Below, in pieces: positions 29,733 to 42,059 of a stretch of 64,000 bases of DNA. How positions within the stretch are numbered: the stretch's first letter is position 1; each line of letters starts with the position of its first letter. The notes under the pieces were generated by a model, which did not search any database, had not been told where the DNA came from, and was given only the letters and a program-made list of their open reading frames with translations. The DNA is from Siderastrea siderea (taxonomy: Eukaryota; Cnidaria; Anthozoa; Scleractinia; Rhizangiidae), in assembly GCA_964030785.1 (NCBI GenBank), contig OZ034970.1:34871443-34935442 (forward strand). Direction: 5' to 3'. The position numbers and the translations under genes were made by a program.

Positions 29733-29951
29733 ATGGAGAATCAAAAAAATAAGAGAGGTCGTGGAAGACCAATAAAGTATTTAACTCAAGCAGAGAAGAA
29801 GGAGGCGGTAAAAAAACAAAAAACCAAGTACATGCTAAATAAAGAGTGGTATTGTGACGTTTGCAATACTGGTCGTAATTATACTCTTGCTGGCAAATGG
29901 TGTCATTCGAACACAAAAATGCACAGGACAAAAGCCGATGAAAATAATTAA
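29733..29951 (+). CDS. AT-hook and zinc-finger protein, 72 residues
   Basis: The N-terminus has an AT-hook core (KRGRGRPIKY, residues ~6-15) that binds the minor groove of AT-rich DNA. The C-terminal half has a CDVC....H-type finger (YCDVCNTGRNY...CHSNTKMH). Gene order with the preceding finger protein and PolB suggests a regulatory or replication role, which is inference only. Confidence 0.65.
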   Translation: MENQKNKRGRGRPIKYLTQAEKKEAVKKQKTKYMLNKEWYCDVCNTGRNYTLAGKWCHSNTKMHRTKADENN

Positions 29952-30062
29952 CATGATGTATATAGTTCAAAGGATCTATTAATTGGATCATTTGAATTCT
30001 TGACTGTGTTTGAACGCAGATTGAAAACACTTAAAATAATATCAATACTATAGTTATATAGA

Positions 30063-33000
30063 ATGGAAAAATCTAACCCTAATTATATGAACAAGAAAGA
30101 CCTTAAGAAACTCAGTAAATCTGAACTCATCAAATTGCTTCTGAAGCAGGAGAAGAAGCCTAAAATCATAGTGGTTGACGATACCAAGCCTGTTCCAGCA
30201 CCAAGGAGACCAATACCAACACCTCGCAAGAGTGTCAAACAGATGGCTAAAGAATATGAAGAAAACATCATTCTACCACCTCCAGAATTCAGGGATGATT
30301 ACAAACCAGTTCCAGCACCAAGAACCAAAATAGAACAAACAGACAAAGCTTTAAAAGGTTACACTAAGTCTTATGAAATCAGCATCAAAAACAATAAAGA
30401 CCCCTTAACCCAAATGCAAAACACGAGAAAGGCTATAGAACATCGTGTAATAACTTTGTTGAATGAAATGAAAGGCTTGAAATACGTTGAAACATTGAAA
30501 GTCAAATGCAAAACACGAGAAAGGCTATAGAACATCGTGTAATAACTTTGTTGAATGAAATGAAAGGCTTGAAATACGTTGAAACATTGAAAGTCACATT
30601 TAGCAAAATGTCTGATGGTGAAATAGTGATTAAAAATGGATATTTCAACAGTAAAGTCCAAACAATTATTAACCATACAGAAATCAATGAAGCATTACAA
30701 ATGTCTAAACAAAATATCTTAAACCTGATCTCCCAGTGGATATCAGAAGGATCTGGTTGGACAATCAAATCAGTCGATAGTCATTACCTCAACATTGTCA
30801 AATACAAGCCCTTGAAAGGATCCTCATATATCCAACTGCCTTACGAACTGCGAAACAGCGCTAAAGGCTTAATAAACATGAAAAATGAAGACAATGAATG
30901 CTTCAGATGGTGTCATATCCGACATTTAAATCCTCAAGACAAGGATCCTCAAAGGATTAAAAAAGCTGATAAACAATACGTTGAAAATCTAGATTACTCA
31001 GGTGTTGAATTTCCAGTCAATGTCAAACATTACAACAAAATTGAGAAGCAAAACAGTATCAATATAAACGTATTCGGATATGAAGACAAACAACCGTACC
31101 CCATATATGCATCAAAAGAAAAGTATGAAGATCATATGGAACTACTACTAGTAACGAAAGATGAAAACAAGCATTATGTTCTTATAAAGGATTTCAACAA
31201 GTTCATGTATAATCAAACAAAACACAAAGAGAGGAAAAACTTTTGTATGTACTGTCTGCAATGTTTCAGTTCTGAAAGAGTATTAAACAATCATAAAGAT
31301 ATTTGCATTCAAATTAATGGAACACAGGCAGTGAAAATGCCGGATAAGGACAATAACATACTGAAATTCAATAATTTTCACAAGCAACAACCTGTGCCAT
31401 TTGTTATCTATGCTGATTTTGAGGCTATAACTGAAAGGGTACATGGATGTCAACCAGACAGTAATAAATCATACACCGAAGCCTACCAAAGACATACAGA
31501 CTGTGGATATGGTTATAAAGTGGTTTGCTGTTATGATGATAAGCATACAAAACCAATACAACTATATAGGGGTGAAAAGGCTGTGTATAAATTTATGGAA
31601 AATATGTTAGAAGAAGTAAAATACTGCAAAAAAGTAATGAAAAAACATTTCGATAAACCATTGAGAATGACGAAAGAGGATGAAGAGGAATTCGAAAAAG
31701 TAAAAGAATGTCACATCTGTGATAAAAAATATACTGAAAAAGACATTCGAGTCAGAGATCATTGCCATATTACTGGAAAATACAGAGGCTCAGCACATCA
31801 AGACTGTAATCTGAAACTCAGAATAAATCCAGAAGAAATCAAAATTCCAGTTATCTTCCATAATTTGAGAGGATATGACAGTCATTTTTTAATGCAAGAG
31901 ATTGGAGCTGTTGTTAATAATAATACATACACCAAAAACGGAAAAGAGATTAAAATGGACATAAATGCAATTCCAAACAATATGGAAAAATATATGGCAT
32001 TCATGCTTGGTAACCATCTAACATTCATTGATAGCTTCCAATTCATGAGCTCAAGTTTGGATAAATTAGTCAGCAACTTGCCTACTGAAGCTTTAAAGTA
32101 TACAAACAAAAAATTCAAGGGCATAAAATTCGAGCTTATGACGCGAAAAGGTGTTTATCCTTATGATTACATGGACAGTTTTGAGAAATTCAATAAAACA
32201 GAATTACCAACTAAAGAAGAATTTTACAGCATATTAAATAATGAGCATATAACAGACGAGGATTATAGCCATGCTCAAAAAGTGTGGACTACATTCCAAT
32301 TACAAACGATGGGTGAATACCATAATCTATATCTTAAGTCTGATATACTTCTATTAGCCGACGTGTTTGAAAACTTCCGTAAGACCTGTCTTCAGTATTA
32401 CAAACTTGACCCCTGTCACTACTTCACATCTCCTGGTTTGTCATGGGATGCTATGTTAAAGATGACCAATATTAAACTAGAACTAATGACAGACATAGAC
32501 ATGTTTCAATTCATTGAAAAAGGCATGCGTGGTGGTATATCTTATATTGCCAATCGATATGGAAAAGCAAACAATAAGTACATGAGAGAATACGACGAGA
32601 AGGCGCCCTCAAAGTATATTATGTACCTTGATGCTAATAATTTATACGGTTGGGCTATGAGTCAATATCTCCCTACTGGTGGTTTCAAATGGTTAACAGA
32701 AAAGCAGATTAATAAAATCAATTTAGCTCAGTATAATGAAGACAGCAACAAAGGGTTAATACTGGAAGTTGATCTAGAATACCCAAAAGAGTTGCATAAC
32801 CTTCATAACGACTACCCTCTAGGACCGGAAAAGGTTAAAGTAACTGATGACATGTTGTCTGGATATTGTAAGAACATACAGAAAAAGTTCAACATATCGA
32901 CAGGACTAGTACACAAACTGATCCCTACTTTATGCGACAAAGAAAAATATGTTCTACACTATAGAAATCTACAGTTGTATCTCGATCTCGGTTTGAAACT

Positions 33001-33904
33001 AAAGAAAGTGCACAGAGTATTAGAATTCAATCAGTCACCTTGGCTCAAACAATACATTGACTTCAATACACAAAAACGTACTCAAGCGAAAAATTCATTC
33101 GAAAAAGATTTCTTCAAGCTAATGAACAACAGTGTGTTCGGTAAAACGATGGAGAACATAAGAAAACGTGTCGATGTTAGACTTATTACTGATGAAAAGA
33201 AATTATTGAAAATGGCTTCTAAACCAACTTATGTAAGTAGCAAAATATTCAATGAAAATCTGGTAGCAGTGCATAAAATCAAAGAAACGCTAACTCTAAA
33301 CAGGCCGGCATATGTGGGTATGTGTATTCTTGATCTAAGTAAGACATTAATGTATGATTTTCATTATAACTACATAAAAGAAAAATATGGTAATAAGGCT
33401 AGACTACTATTCACTGACACAGACAGTCTAACATATGAGATTGAAGCTGAAGATGTGTACCGAGACTTTTGGAATAATAAAGAGCGATTTGACAACAGCG
33501 ACTATCCAGAAAACTCACCGTATTTCGATAAGACAAACAAGAAGGTAATCGGTAAATTCAAGGATGAAGCAGCTGGAATACCAATCACAGAATTCGTCGG
33601 TTTGCGATCAAAAATGTACAGTTACATAAAAGACAACCAGAAAGTAGGAAAAACAGCCAAGGGAATCAAGAAGAACATAATAAAGAACAATATCAAACAT
33701 GAAGATTATAAAAATGTATTAATTAATAACAAACAAATACATCATACCATGAAAACAATCAGAAGTATCAATCATCAACTAGGTAGTTACGAGCTCAATA
33801 AAGTGTCACTCAGCTGTTTCGACGATAAACGATATATAGCAAACGATGGAATCAATAGTTTCGCTTACGGACATTATGCAATTCAAAAATGTATCGACTG
33901 CTGA
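30063..33904 (+). CDS. Protein-primed family B DNA polymerase, split by a duplication
   Basis: The first frame (30063-30530) encodes a Pro-rich N-terminal region (KPVPAPRRPIPTPRK). The second (30506-33904, 1132 codons) holds the polymerase. A perfect 92-bp tandem duplication (30411-30502 and 30503-30594) changes the frame and separates them. In the long frame: a zinc finger (CMYCLQCF), exonuclease motifs YADFEA (~302), NLRGYDSHF (~455) and YLKSDILLLAD (~609), a Cys/His cluster (CHICDKKY...RDHCHITGKYRG), polymerase A YLDANNLYGW (~706), B NSVFGKT (~875) and C DTDS (~969). All catalytic motifs are present. It would copy the element from protein primers at the inverted repeats. Confidence 0.95.
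30411..30594 (+). repeat. Perfect 92-bp tandem duplication inside PolB
   Basis: CAAATGCAAAACACGAGAAA begins both copies, and no difference was seen between them. Since 92 is not a multiple of 3, the N-terminal region and the catalytic part lie in different frames. Perfect identity shows a very recent event or an assembly duplication. Confidence 0.95.
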
Positions 33905-34122
33905 TATTTTTATCAAAATGTAGAAACTTCTGATATATTTATCGGAAAAAATAATTTATGGGTACGTTTTTGATTGGTTGATGAGATATCGTACGACTGT
34001 CTGATGACCTTGATACAATAGCTATTAGTGATGACTCATTTCCTGTTTTCACCAGACATGTCCAGACTTCTTTCTCGGTATAACTTCCTGTATTCCGAGA
34101 AAGACTTCCTGTTGTATGAAGT
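33905..34122 (+). other. Subterminal spacer with hairpin
   Basis: No ORF. Contains a 9-bp perfect stem CTTTCTCGG / CCGAGAAAG (34070-34078 and 34095-34103) with a 14-nt loop, and ACTTCCTGT twice (34083, 34104). The left subterminal region near 17860-17895 has weak traces of the same (GGGAAGTCTGAAATTCTCGG), so the inverted repeat once extended further. Confidence 0.6.
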
Positions 34123-34511
34123 CACGCGATGTGAAAATGCGTTCGTTTCCACATGAAATAAAAACTATATATTTTCAGAGCATGAGATCACAAAATAAAA
34201 ACCTTTTTGCCAAAAAATTTGAGTGAAAAGTCACACAGATGGCTATTATTTAATGCAAATGGGTAATGCAAAAATACGATGCAAAAATACTATAGATTAA
34301 ATCATGGCATCATTGTCATCTGAATAAAATAAAACATATAGATTCCATCAAATGGAAAACTGCGTTCGGTGCCATATGAAATAAAAACATATAGAATTCC
34401 ATAAAATATTACCATAAAATAATACCATCAGATGGAAAGTAGATATATAGTTGGGTTTGGTTAGAGAGCATTTTGAAAAAATGCTCTGGAACCCCCAACT
34501 ATATAACTACT
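34123..34511 (+). repeat. Right terminal inverted repeat of element 1
   Basis: Reverse complement of 17454-17842, ending ...AACTACT. The close similarity of the two ends points to recent replication or insertion. Confidence 0.97.
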
Positions 34512-34517
34512 AACTTT
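34512..34517 (+). other. Right 6-bp target duplication AACTTT
   Basis: Identical to 17448-17453; marks the insertion boundary of element 1. Confidence 0.95.
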
Positions 34518-35001
34518 CAGTGTTTGGTAGCAAAAAGGTTTCTTCAAACAGGTTCGTAGATTGCAAGTGACGGTATTTATCCTAACGCTGAGGTATGTAC
34601 TCAGATTTGTAGTATTTTCATGAGCGATACATCGATAAGTTTCTGACGGGCGGAAGAATCGGGAGCAATTAATACTCGCTTTTGAGCCCCATTTAGATTA
34701 TCCAAATTAGTTCGTTTAGCTTTTTTCGTCCACGTTTTCAATTCTAATTTATTCTAAATTTCAACTTGCGGCCTTAATAACATTTGAGATCAATTAAAGT
34801 GACGAAATCACTTCGAACAGGTTATTTATTATATTGTTTACGTGAAACAAGTACCATTGTTATTATGTCTGATTACTGGTATCCTCAGAAGGCATTCAGC
34901 AAACCCCTTCAGTCCCTCAACAATGTACTCTGGAGACAAAACACAGCTGAAACATTGGTTCTGTTTCAATTCTTGAGGTTTTATAGAATGTAACTAAGCT
35001 A
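34518..35001. other. Host flank, inverted paralogue of ~15.8-16.0 kb
   Basis: About 34780-35001 matches the reverse complement of 15780-15990 (for example TTGAGGTTTTATAGAA.GTAACT). No gene. The part next to the Polinton (34518-34780) has no paralogue in the window. Confidence 0.6.
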
Positions 35002-35010
35002 CATTTGGTT
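35002..35010 (+). other. 9-bp target duplication CATTTGGTT (left)
   Basis: Repeated at 40544-40552; the empty paralogue at 15779-15787 has a single copy (AACCAAATG on the plus strand). Confidence 0.9.
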
Positions 35011-35999
35011 GGGTGTTCTGAAAACGCGGGGTCGGGGTGCGGACTGCGGGATCAACAAAACAGAAAAAATACAAAAAAATAATAATAACAACAACAACAA
35101 CAACAACAAATTTTAAAACATCCGAAATAAAAAGGAAAAAAAGAAAATAGCTAAATACTTAACAAGACAATTGAGAAATGCAAGAAAAATACAAAAATAA
35201 AGTGAGAATTGAATATTTAACTGTCACGCGAACCAATGAATAAATAACGAGAAATTGCAATAATCATTTGTAATAATCGTGAGGTCTGTTTGGAACAGTC
35301 TTTTTTCACGCTCTGTTTTTTTTTTTAATTTTATATCATTTCCGATGTATTTCACTGCTTCTGTGACCAAAAAGAACCACAGCTGACCGGTATGTCGAGC
35401 GATCCGAGCCAACCAGTTACTTGAGTTAGCGGTTTACTCGATGTTGATTTCACGCACGAAAATCAAATCGTGCACTTAATTTTCATTGCATGCGAATTGA
35501 GGGCTATTTACTGTGGCACTCGAGGTGATGCTAGTGCCTGCAGCCAGTAAGGGATGGACCATTATAATTTTGCGGGTGGGGTTGGGGTAGGCAATTTCAT
35601 ACTGCAGGAATTTGTTTTCGTGACTAAAAGCTTTGTATGAATTTTATTTCACTAGCTTGCCGGTACGGCAATACCCTTTGTTCTTGCGTGTACAGAACGA
35701 GCCGCGAGCTCAGCTCTTTGTTGTAATACCCGGTGTATGTTTGTTTTGAAAGTGACAACATCTCATTTTGTTTCAAAGTCACAACAGTCCTCATCTGTAA
35801 TATCCTTCGGTCAGTCTATTATCCAGTGTATACATCACTGTTCACTGTGCTAAAATCTTGAACTTTAGTCATCTATAATGTCTTTTGGTCAGTCTAGTAT
35901 CGAATGTATACACCACTGTTGACTATGCTATAAATCTCTTGAACTTTAGACAGCGAAACTGCGGAACCTACAGAGCTTGTCATGAAACGTCAAGTAGTT

Positions 36000-38900
36000 T
36001 TCCTTTTTTTTACTCCACCGTCAGGACGGGGTCTAGTAATACCCATTTTTCCATGGTTTTTACCTCGCCGTCAGGACGGGGTCTACTAATACGCTTTTTT
36101 TTTCGTGGTGTTTTTTTTTTTGGGTGGTCACTTGCCCCAGACCTCGGGTTTTCGCTCGGCCAAGGAAATACTCGTCGTGTCTTTCGCTACACAGCCAAGG
36201 GCTTTTATCTTGAGTGACCGTAACATATTTTACACCCCGGGGGGGGGGGGGGGACAACGGCGGGGTCTAATGCCCGTGGGGCTTTTCTTGTTTTTTGTTG
36301 GTCACTTGCCCCAGACTTCCACTCGGCCAAAAAATACTCGCCGGTATTCTTCGTTCATTTAGCGTTTATTCCCCAAAATTTTCATGAGAGTTGGCGTAGA
36401 AATCACTGGCGATTGGATAGCATAAAAATCCCTTCGTCGAGGACAAGAACGAAGATGCTAACGAGCTGTGAAAGCCATCGGTTCGATCTTGTTATTTTCG
36501 CCACTCGACTTGAGCCTGCCAAAAGACACGGTGAAATATTCATCAGTGAAATGCAAGCATTTTTTTTAGCAGTTTTGCTTTGCTTCACCAAAATCTTTTT
36601 GGGAAATTTGCGTAGAAAAGTACAAGGACTTCAACTTCTCGTCGACGAGAGCAAGGATGAAGGTGCTAGCGAGTTTTTAAAGCCAATGATTCATGCTACG
36701 TGCCGTACCACATAAACAATTCGTCATTAAAACACAGAAGCTGATTCGGGGAAGTAACTTGCTAGCGGCAAATCACTCATCGAATCACGGCCTAACATAG
36801 ACTTTTATATTTTTTTATAGCTACCAGTTTCTTTTAGATTTTAGAATAAGTTTCTTTATCAACAAATCTATTTAAATTTCCGTGCCCTTGTTATTTAGAA
36901 TTACGCTGACATGTCAGTTAGTTTATTTAAAAAACGTGACGTAACTGAGTCACGCTATGGTCAAAATATTTCGTCACGTTCTTCTTAGCGCAGGCTAGGA
37001 CAGGCGGATGACCAAGGAATGAGGGATGGAAAAGGGGGTCATACTATCAGGGATTCATGTTATCACATGGAGAAGGGTGCGGAGCAGACGTAAGGGGGAA
37101 TGGCAGCAAACACGTCAAGGGTACGATAAATCTCCAACTTCAAAATTTACACCACTTGGGCTCGTATCTTGAGTAATCGTAATATATTTTGCTCCTTGGG
37201 GGGAGGAGAAAAACGGCAGGGTCCAATGCCCCTTGGGCCTTTCTTGTTCTTTCTTACCCCCCATCAGGACGGGGTATAGTAATACCCGTTCTTTTTTTCA
37301 TTATTATTATTATTTTTGGGGGGGGGGGGTCACTTGCCCCAGACCTCCGGTTTTCGCTCGGCCAAACAAATACTCGTCGCGTCTTTCGCTACACAGGCTA
37401 GAGCTTGTATCTTGAGCGACCATAATATTTTTTACACCCCAAGGGGAGGGAGAACAACGCCGGGTTTAATGTAGGCTCAGTCTCCAGCCGTGAGTGTCTC
37501 GATGCGCCCGCGATTTTCGCCACCTTCACGGCTGGGCGCACAGGTTTGGTTATTGTTAAGACTGACCAATCAGAGACAAGCCCCGTGAAATTTGCGGGGA
37601 AGAATGTGCGGCATAATTTAGCGAGATTTCGTCCTTCCCTTGAAATTTCACACTTTTAGGAGGACGTTTCAGGCATACTTTCGCATTTCGCTTTTTTTCA
37701 AAACGATACAAAAAAAAAACATATAAAATTTAAGCAAATGACGTGTGGATTGTCTGCATAATTATTAAAATTGTAATGACATCACGGACATGCAACCAAA
37801 CCCGTGCACCCAGCCGTGAAGGTGGCGAGAATCGCGGGCGCATTGAGACACTCACGGCTGGAGACCGAGCCTAGGTTTAATGCCGCTGGAGCTTTTCTTG
37901 TTTTTTGGTCGCCACTTGCCCCAGATTCCCGGTTTTTGCTCCGCCAAAAAGATATTGGTCGCAAACTCCTGCTAAATATAAGCATTGTTCGGCCGTTTAC
38001 CGTCGATTCGCCAAAATTTTCATGAAAGTCGGCGTAGAAAATTATTAGGGATGTAATGGCATAAAAATCCCTTCAACGAGAGCAAGGACGAAGATGCTAG
38101 CTTTGAAAATCACCGATTCCGTGTTCTTTATATTCCCGTTGGTAAGCCAAACGAGGTTAGATATTCAACAGGGAAATGCAAGCATTTTTTTGGCAGTGTT
38201 GCTTTGCTTCGCCAAAATCTGTAGGAAAATTTGTGTTTAGAAAAGTACAAGGAATTTAATGGAGTTAACTTCTCTTCGATGACAGCAAGGGGGAAGATGC
38301 TAGCGAGCTTTGAAAGCCAGCAATTTATGCTGGCATGCCGTAACACGTAAACATTACGTCATTGAAAGACAAGCCGATTCTGGGAAATTCCGTGCTTTCG
38401 CTAAAGCATTCATCGAATCATGGCCTAAAAGTAGACTTTAACGTTTCCTTTTCCAGTAGATAACCGTTCCCTTTTAGGATAATTTCTTCTTCATCAATAA
38501 ATCTATTTAAATTTCCGTGCCCTTATCATTTAGAATTACGCTGAGATGTCAGGTCGTTTAAAAAAAAAACGTGATGTAACTGAGTCACGCTTAATGGTCA
38601 AAACTATTTCGTCACGATCTTCTTCACGAGTGCCAGAACAGGTGGATGACCAAGGAATGAAGGATGGAAAAGATGTTCATACTATTAGGGATTCATGTTA
38701 TCACAAGCAGGAGGGTGCAGAGAAGACGTGGGGGCGGGGGGGGGGGGGGCGGATGGCGGCAAACACGTCAATGGTAAGATAAAAAAGTCACCAACTTCAA
38801 AAATTTACACCCCTTGGGCTCATATCTTGAGTGAACGTACTGTATTTTGCACCGCAAGGGACGGGGGGGAAAAACGGCGGGGTCCAATGTCCCTCGGGCT

Positions 38901-39800
38901 TTCCTTGTTTTTTGCGGTGGTCACTTGCCCCAGACCTCCGGTTTTCGTTGGACCAAACAAATACGTGGTGCAAACTTTTAATAGGCCAACATAAGCATTA
39001 CCTTTGGTCGGTTAGCGCCGATTCGCCAAAATCTTCATGGAAAACGGTGTAGAAAATTACGAGGGATGCAATGCAAGGCAATCTGTTCGACGAGAGCAAG
39101 GACAAAGACGCCAGCAAGCTTTGAAAGGCACCGATTCGATCGGGTTACTCGCGCGGACCAGAGCTTAACAAACAAGATTGAATATTCAACAGTGGAATGC
39201 AAGCATATTTTGGCAGTTTTGCTTTCCTTCGCCAAAATCTTTAGGGAAAGTTGTGTAGAAAAGTACAACAAATTCAAAGGAGTTGACTTGTCTGCGACGA
39301 GAGCGAGGACGAAGATGCTAGCAAGCTTTGAAGCTTGCACGCATTTACCTAACTTGCCGTAACAAGTAAACATTACGTCATTGAAAGACAGACGCCGTTT
39401 CGGGGAATTTCCTTGCTTTCGCTAAAGCATTCATCGAATCATGGCCTAAAAGTAGACTTTTACGTTTCCTTTTCCAGTAGATAAACGTTCCCCTTAGATT
39501 TTAGGATAAATTTTTAGGATAAATCTATTTAAATTTCCGTGCCCTTATTATTTAGAATTACGCTGAGATGTCAGTTCGTTTTAAAAAAGTGACGTAACTG
39601 AGTCACGCTATGGTCAAAACTATTTTGTTACGTTCCTGTTCGCGAGTGCTAGAACAGGTGGATGACCAAGGAATGAGGGATGGGAAAGTGACCGTAATGT
39701 ATTTTGCATCCCAAGGAGAGGGGGAAAAACAGGGGGGTAATGCCCCTGGGGCTTTTCTTGTTTTTTGAGGTTTTTGTATGTTATTTCCTGGATATACAAA
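36000..39800. repeat. Diverged ~0.9-1.6-kb units within the MULE-like element
   Basis: Three blocks recur in the same order: CACTTGCCCCAGAC.TC..GTTTTCG (near 36127, 36302, 37331, 37911, 38925), GAGCAAGGACGAAGATGCTA (near 36440, 38080, 39300 and variants) and AATTTCCGTGCCCTTAT.ATTTAGAATTACGCTGA (near 36878, 38511, 39533). CCGTCAGGACGGGGTCTA is also repeated near 36022 and 36070. Several poly-G runs (36240, 37320, 38730) are present. No gene is supported. Confidence 0.7.
37472..37873. mobile_element. Nested MITE, 402 bp, 9-bp target duplication
   Basis: Inverted repeats of about 80 bp begin TAGGCTC.GTCTCCAGCCG. Both sides are flanked by GGTTTAATG (37463-37471 and 37874-37882). The inside is AT-rich with no ORF. 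Target duplication length again suggests the Mutator superfamily. It inserted into the larger transposon after that had formed. Confidence 0.9.
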
Positions 39801-40543
39801 ATTTGTCTTTAACTTACCATTCAAGTGATTCGAATTCTTTTAGAAATCTTTTTTTTCTCGAAATTATCCCGGGTTAACTGTCGCTTAATTTCGCGTTGGA
39901 ACCTGGTATCGGCTGTTCTGCTCACGCAAGAACCAAAGAAAGAATAATCTTCTTAATGCCTTGTTTTGTACAGACATAGCTGCATCTCCTCGAGTAACAA
40001 TAGCTCCTCGAGTTTTCATGCAATGAGCGTAGAATAGTGCCAGATTTTATTTGCGTGCATGAAATCAACATCTTGGGAAGTGCAAGTCGGGTTCCGATCC
40101 CCGCAGGACGATATACCGTTCAGTTGCATTTTGGTTGCAATATTAATATCGCTATATGCAAAAAACGTTTGTAAATATTTTTATGCCAAACAAACTGAAG
40201 TCAACAATGCAAAAAAAATGAAACAAAATCAAATTGCGGCAAAAAAGAGTTCCCACACAGACCATATGATCATTGTAAAATGATAAATTTCTCGTTATTT
40301 ATTTATTGGTTCACAAGAGAGTCACGAGAGCCAAATTCTTGCTTTATTTTTATATTTTCCTTGTATTTTAATTATACTTTAAAAGTATTTAGCTATTTCT
40401 TATTTCCTTTTTATTTCGGATGTTTTGTTGTTGTTGTTGTTATTATTATTTTTTCGGTTTTTTTAACCCCACACCCCACACCCTACACCCCACACCCCAC
40501 ACCCCCCAGTCCGCACCCCGACCCCACGTTTTCGGAACACCCT

Positions 40544-40552
40544 CATTTGGTT
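40544..40552 (+). other. 9-bp target duplication CATTTGGTT (right)
   Basis: See 35002-35010; the host sequence of the empty site continues from here. Confidence 0.9.
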
Positions 40553-41565
40553 ACCTACCAACTACAACAAATGAAATCGGTTCAGACACTGACAGAGACA
40601 AATTGCAAAGTCGGGATAACAGCTGTTTAAATGTAAAACGTTGAACCTCCATCATGTGTAAGGTGTAGCTTGGTATAGCAAATTCTTGTTCGTCGTAGAA
40701 TATGTGAATTTATTTAGTTGGCATTTTCCCCGTGCAAAATGGTAAATCTGCCGTCGAGAAGTTATCCATGCACGAAAGTCGCTTCCCTGTCTCACGCACA
40801 GTAACGCAACCTGTGGACTTCAATTCTCTCATTACCGTCTGTTTTTATGGCCTATAACTTTATTTTAGATTCTAAATGATTGAAAACAACACCGACAAGC
40901 CAAACGAGTCCATTCGAATACCTCGTGCTGGAATTATTAAATAATACAGAACTGAGTCACCTGAAATCTCTCGGGGGAGGGGTGGGGAAGGAACGACTTT
41001 AATAGCCGCAAAACGTTTATGTGCAAAATCTGCGGCAGTGAAATGATTCAAACGATAACCGTGTACTTTGTTAGCCTGTATATATGTTACCATTTTGAAG
41101 TTTTCATGTATTTGTTAAGTGTTAAAAGCTGATTTAACGTGACCCACTTGTCACTCAACAGATATGTCTATTTTAGGAAAATGTCAGTTTTGCAGAACCT
41201 ATGCTGACCCTTAAAAGTGAATTGCCCGCAAAGTTTTTTCAATAACGATTAAGTATAATCCTTTGGGTCTTTCAGGAAATGCAGATCAACCATTGACTTT
41301 GTCTACTTCACAGAAAAAAATTCCTTTGAAATTTGGTAAAAATGGCACTTTTTCAAATCTGCCAAACCACCCTCTATGTTAAAAACGATTACTCAGCTGA
41401 TAAGAAGAGCCTGAAAGAAATATTAGTATTTTTACGAAGATAAAGGTTAGTTTAAAAAAGAAACCTCATTTGATTTACGATTGGCTAACGTTTGTTTTGA
41501 CAAGAGACATGCAAAGTTGGTAAATTTTAGAAAATGTTTTGAGCCGAAATTGTTCCCAGGGGGGT
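40553..41565. repeat. Host segment, inverted paralogue of 14.86-15.78 kb
   Basis: Continuous reverse-complement match, for example ACCTACCAACTACAACAAATG and AACCTGTGGACTTCAATTCTC. No coding sequence. Confidence 0.85.
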
Positions 41566-41569
41566 CAAA

Positions 41570-42055
41570 TTTAAATTGCCTGTCACGTGACCACATTAGT
41601 ATTAGAAGACAAAATAATGTTGATTTGATTACTTGCTCATGACTAGTTTTCAGCAGGCAAAGTTTGAGATAGGGTTGTTTCGGACCATTTCCACAAGTCT
41701 TTGAACCTCTCGTGGACTGGCTCTTAACAACATCCTCAGATACCCAGGGGCAGTAAAACCCTGATTTTATTAAAGCGGTGTAAACTCAGACTTGTACAGT
41801 TTTGTTTACATTAGACCGGTCTGAAAGTGAAACTGGCATAAGTATTTACATGAGACCAACCATCTCTAAAAATACAGTTTACCTCTCATTCACCAGCTTG
41901 GAATGCCACTTATTTAAATGCGCATGCTCAAAACAAACATCTTAAAAAAAATTGGGGTAGTTTTTCATGTGAGCGTGCGTGCTCAGTGCATGACGTGGCA
42001 TGACATTGCCATGTGAATTGCGTGCGCAGTATGGATGTGCAAAAAAAAAAAATTG
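41570..42055. repeat. Host segment duplicated near 46.65-46.88 kb
   Basis: The stretch 41700-41905 (AACAACATCCTCAGA, ACATGAGACCAACCATC.CTAAAAAT.CAGTTTA) recurs at about 46685-46860 in the same orientation. No gene. Confidence 0.65.
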
Positions 42056-42059
42056 CGCA

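Larger units (their letters stand above)
17454..34511 (+). mobile_element. Polinton/Maverick (adintovirus-like) element 1, 17.06 kb
   Basis: Bounded by ~389-bp inverted repeats that start AG and end CT, with a 6-bp target duplication. It carries the Polinton core set: protein-primed PolB, retroviral-type integrase, packaging ATPase, adenain-like protease, penton and major capsid protein. Additional genes are a VLTF3-like factor, collagen/fibre protein, phospholipase A2, DUF5679-like and DUF5754-like proteins and zinc fingers. The late block is divergent: leftward genes end with the ATPase, rightward genes begin with the PPxY protein. Most ORFs are long and open, but several have one-base frame breaks in homopolymers and PolB carries a 92-bp duplication. 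The copy is therefore young but perhaps not functional as assembled. Confidence 0.97.
35011..40543. mobile_element. Non-autonomous MULE-like DNA transposon, ~5.5 kb
   Basis: Begins GGGTGTTCTGAAAACG and ends CGTTTTCGGAACACCCT. Inverted repeats of roughly 500 bp (about 35011-35480 and 40045-40543) share GGGGTCGGGGTGCGGACTG, ACATCCGAAATAAAAAGGAA and AGCTAAATACTT. The 9-bp target duplication and long inverted repeats fit Mutator-like elements. No transposase ORF is visible. The inside is made of diverged repeat units plus a nested MITE. The unoccupied paralogue near 15.78 kb confirms both boundaries. Confidence 0.85.

Noticed and set aside
36100..36362. Short open frames around the poly-G tracts
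   Set aside because: Low complexity and repeated non-coding transposon sequence; no domain.
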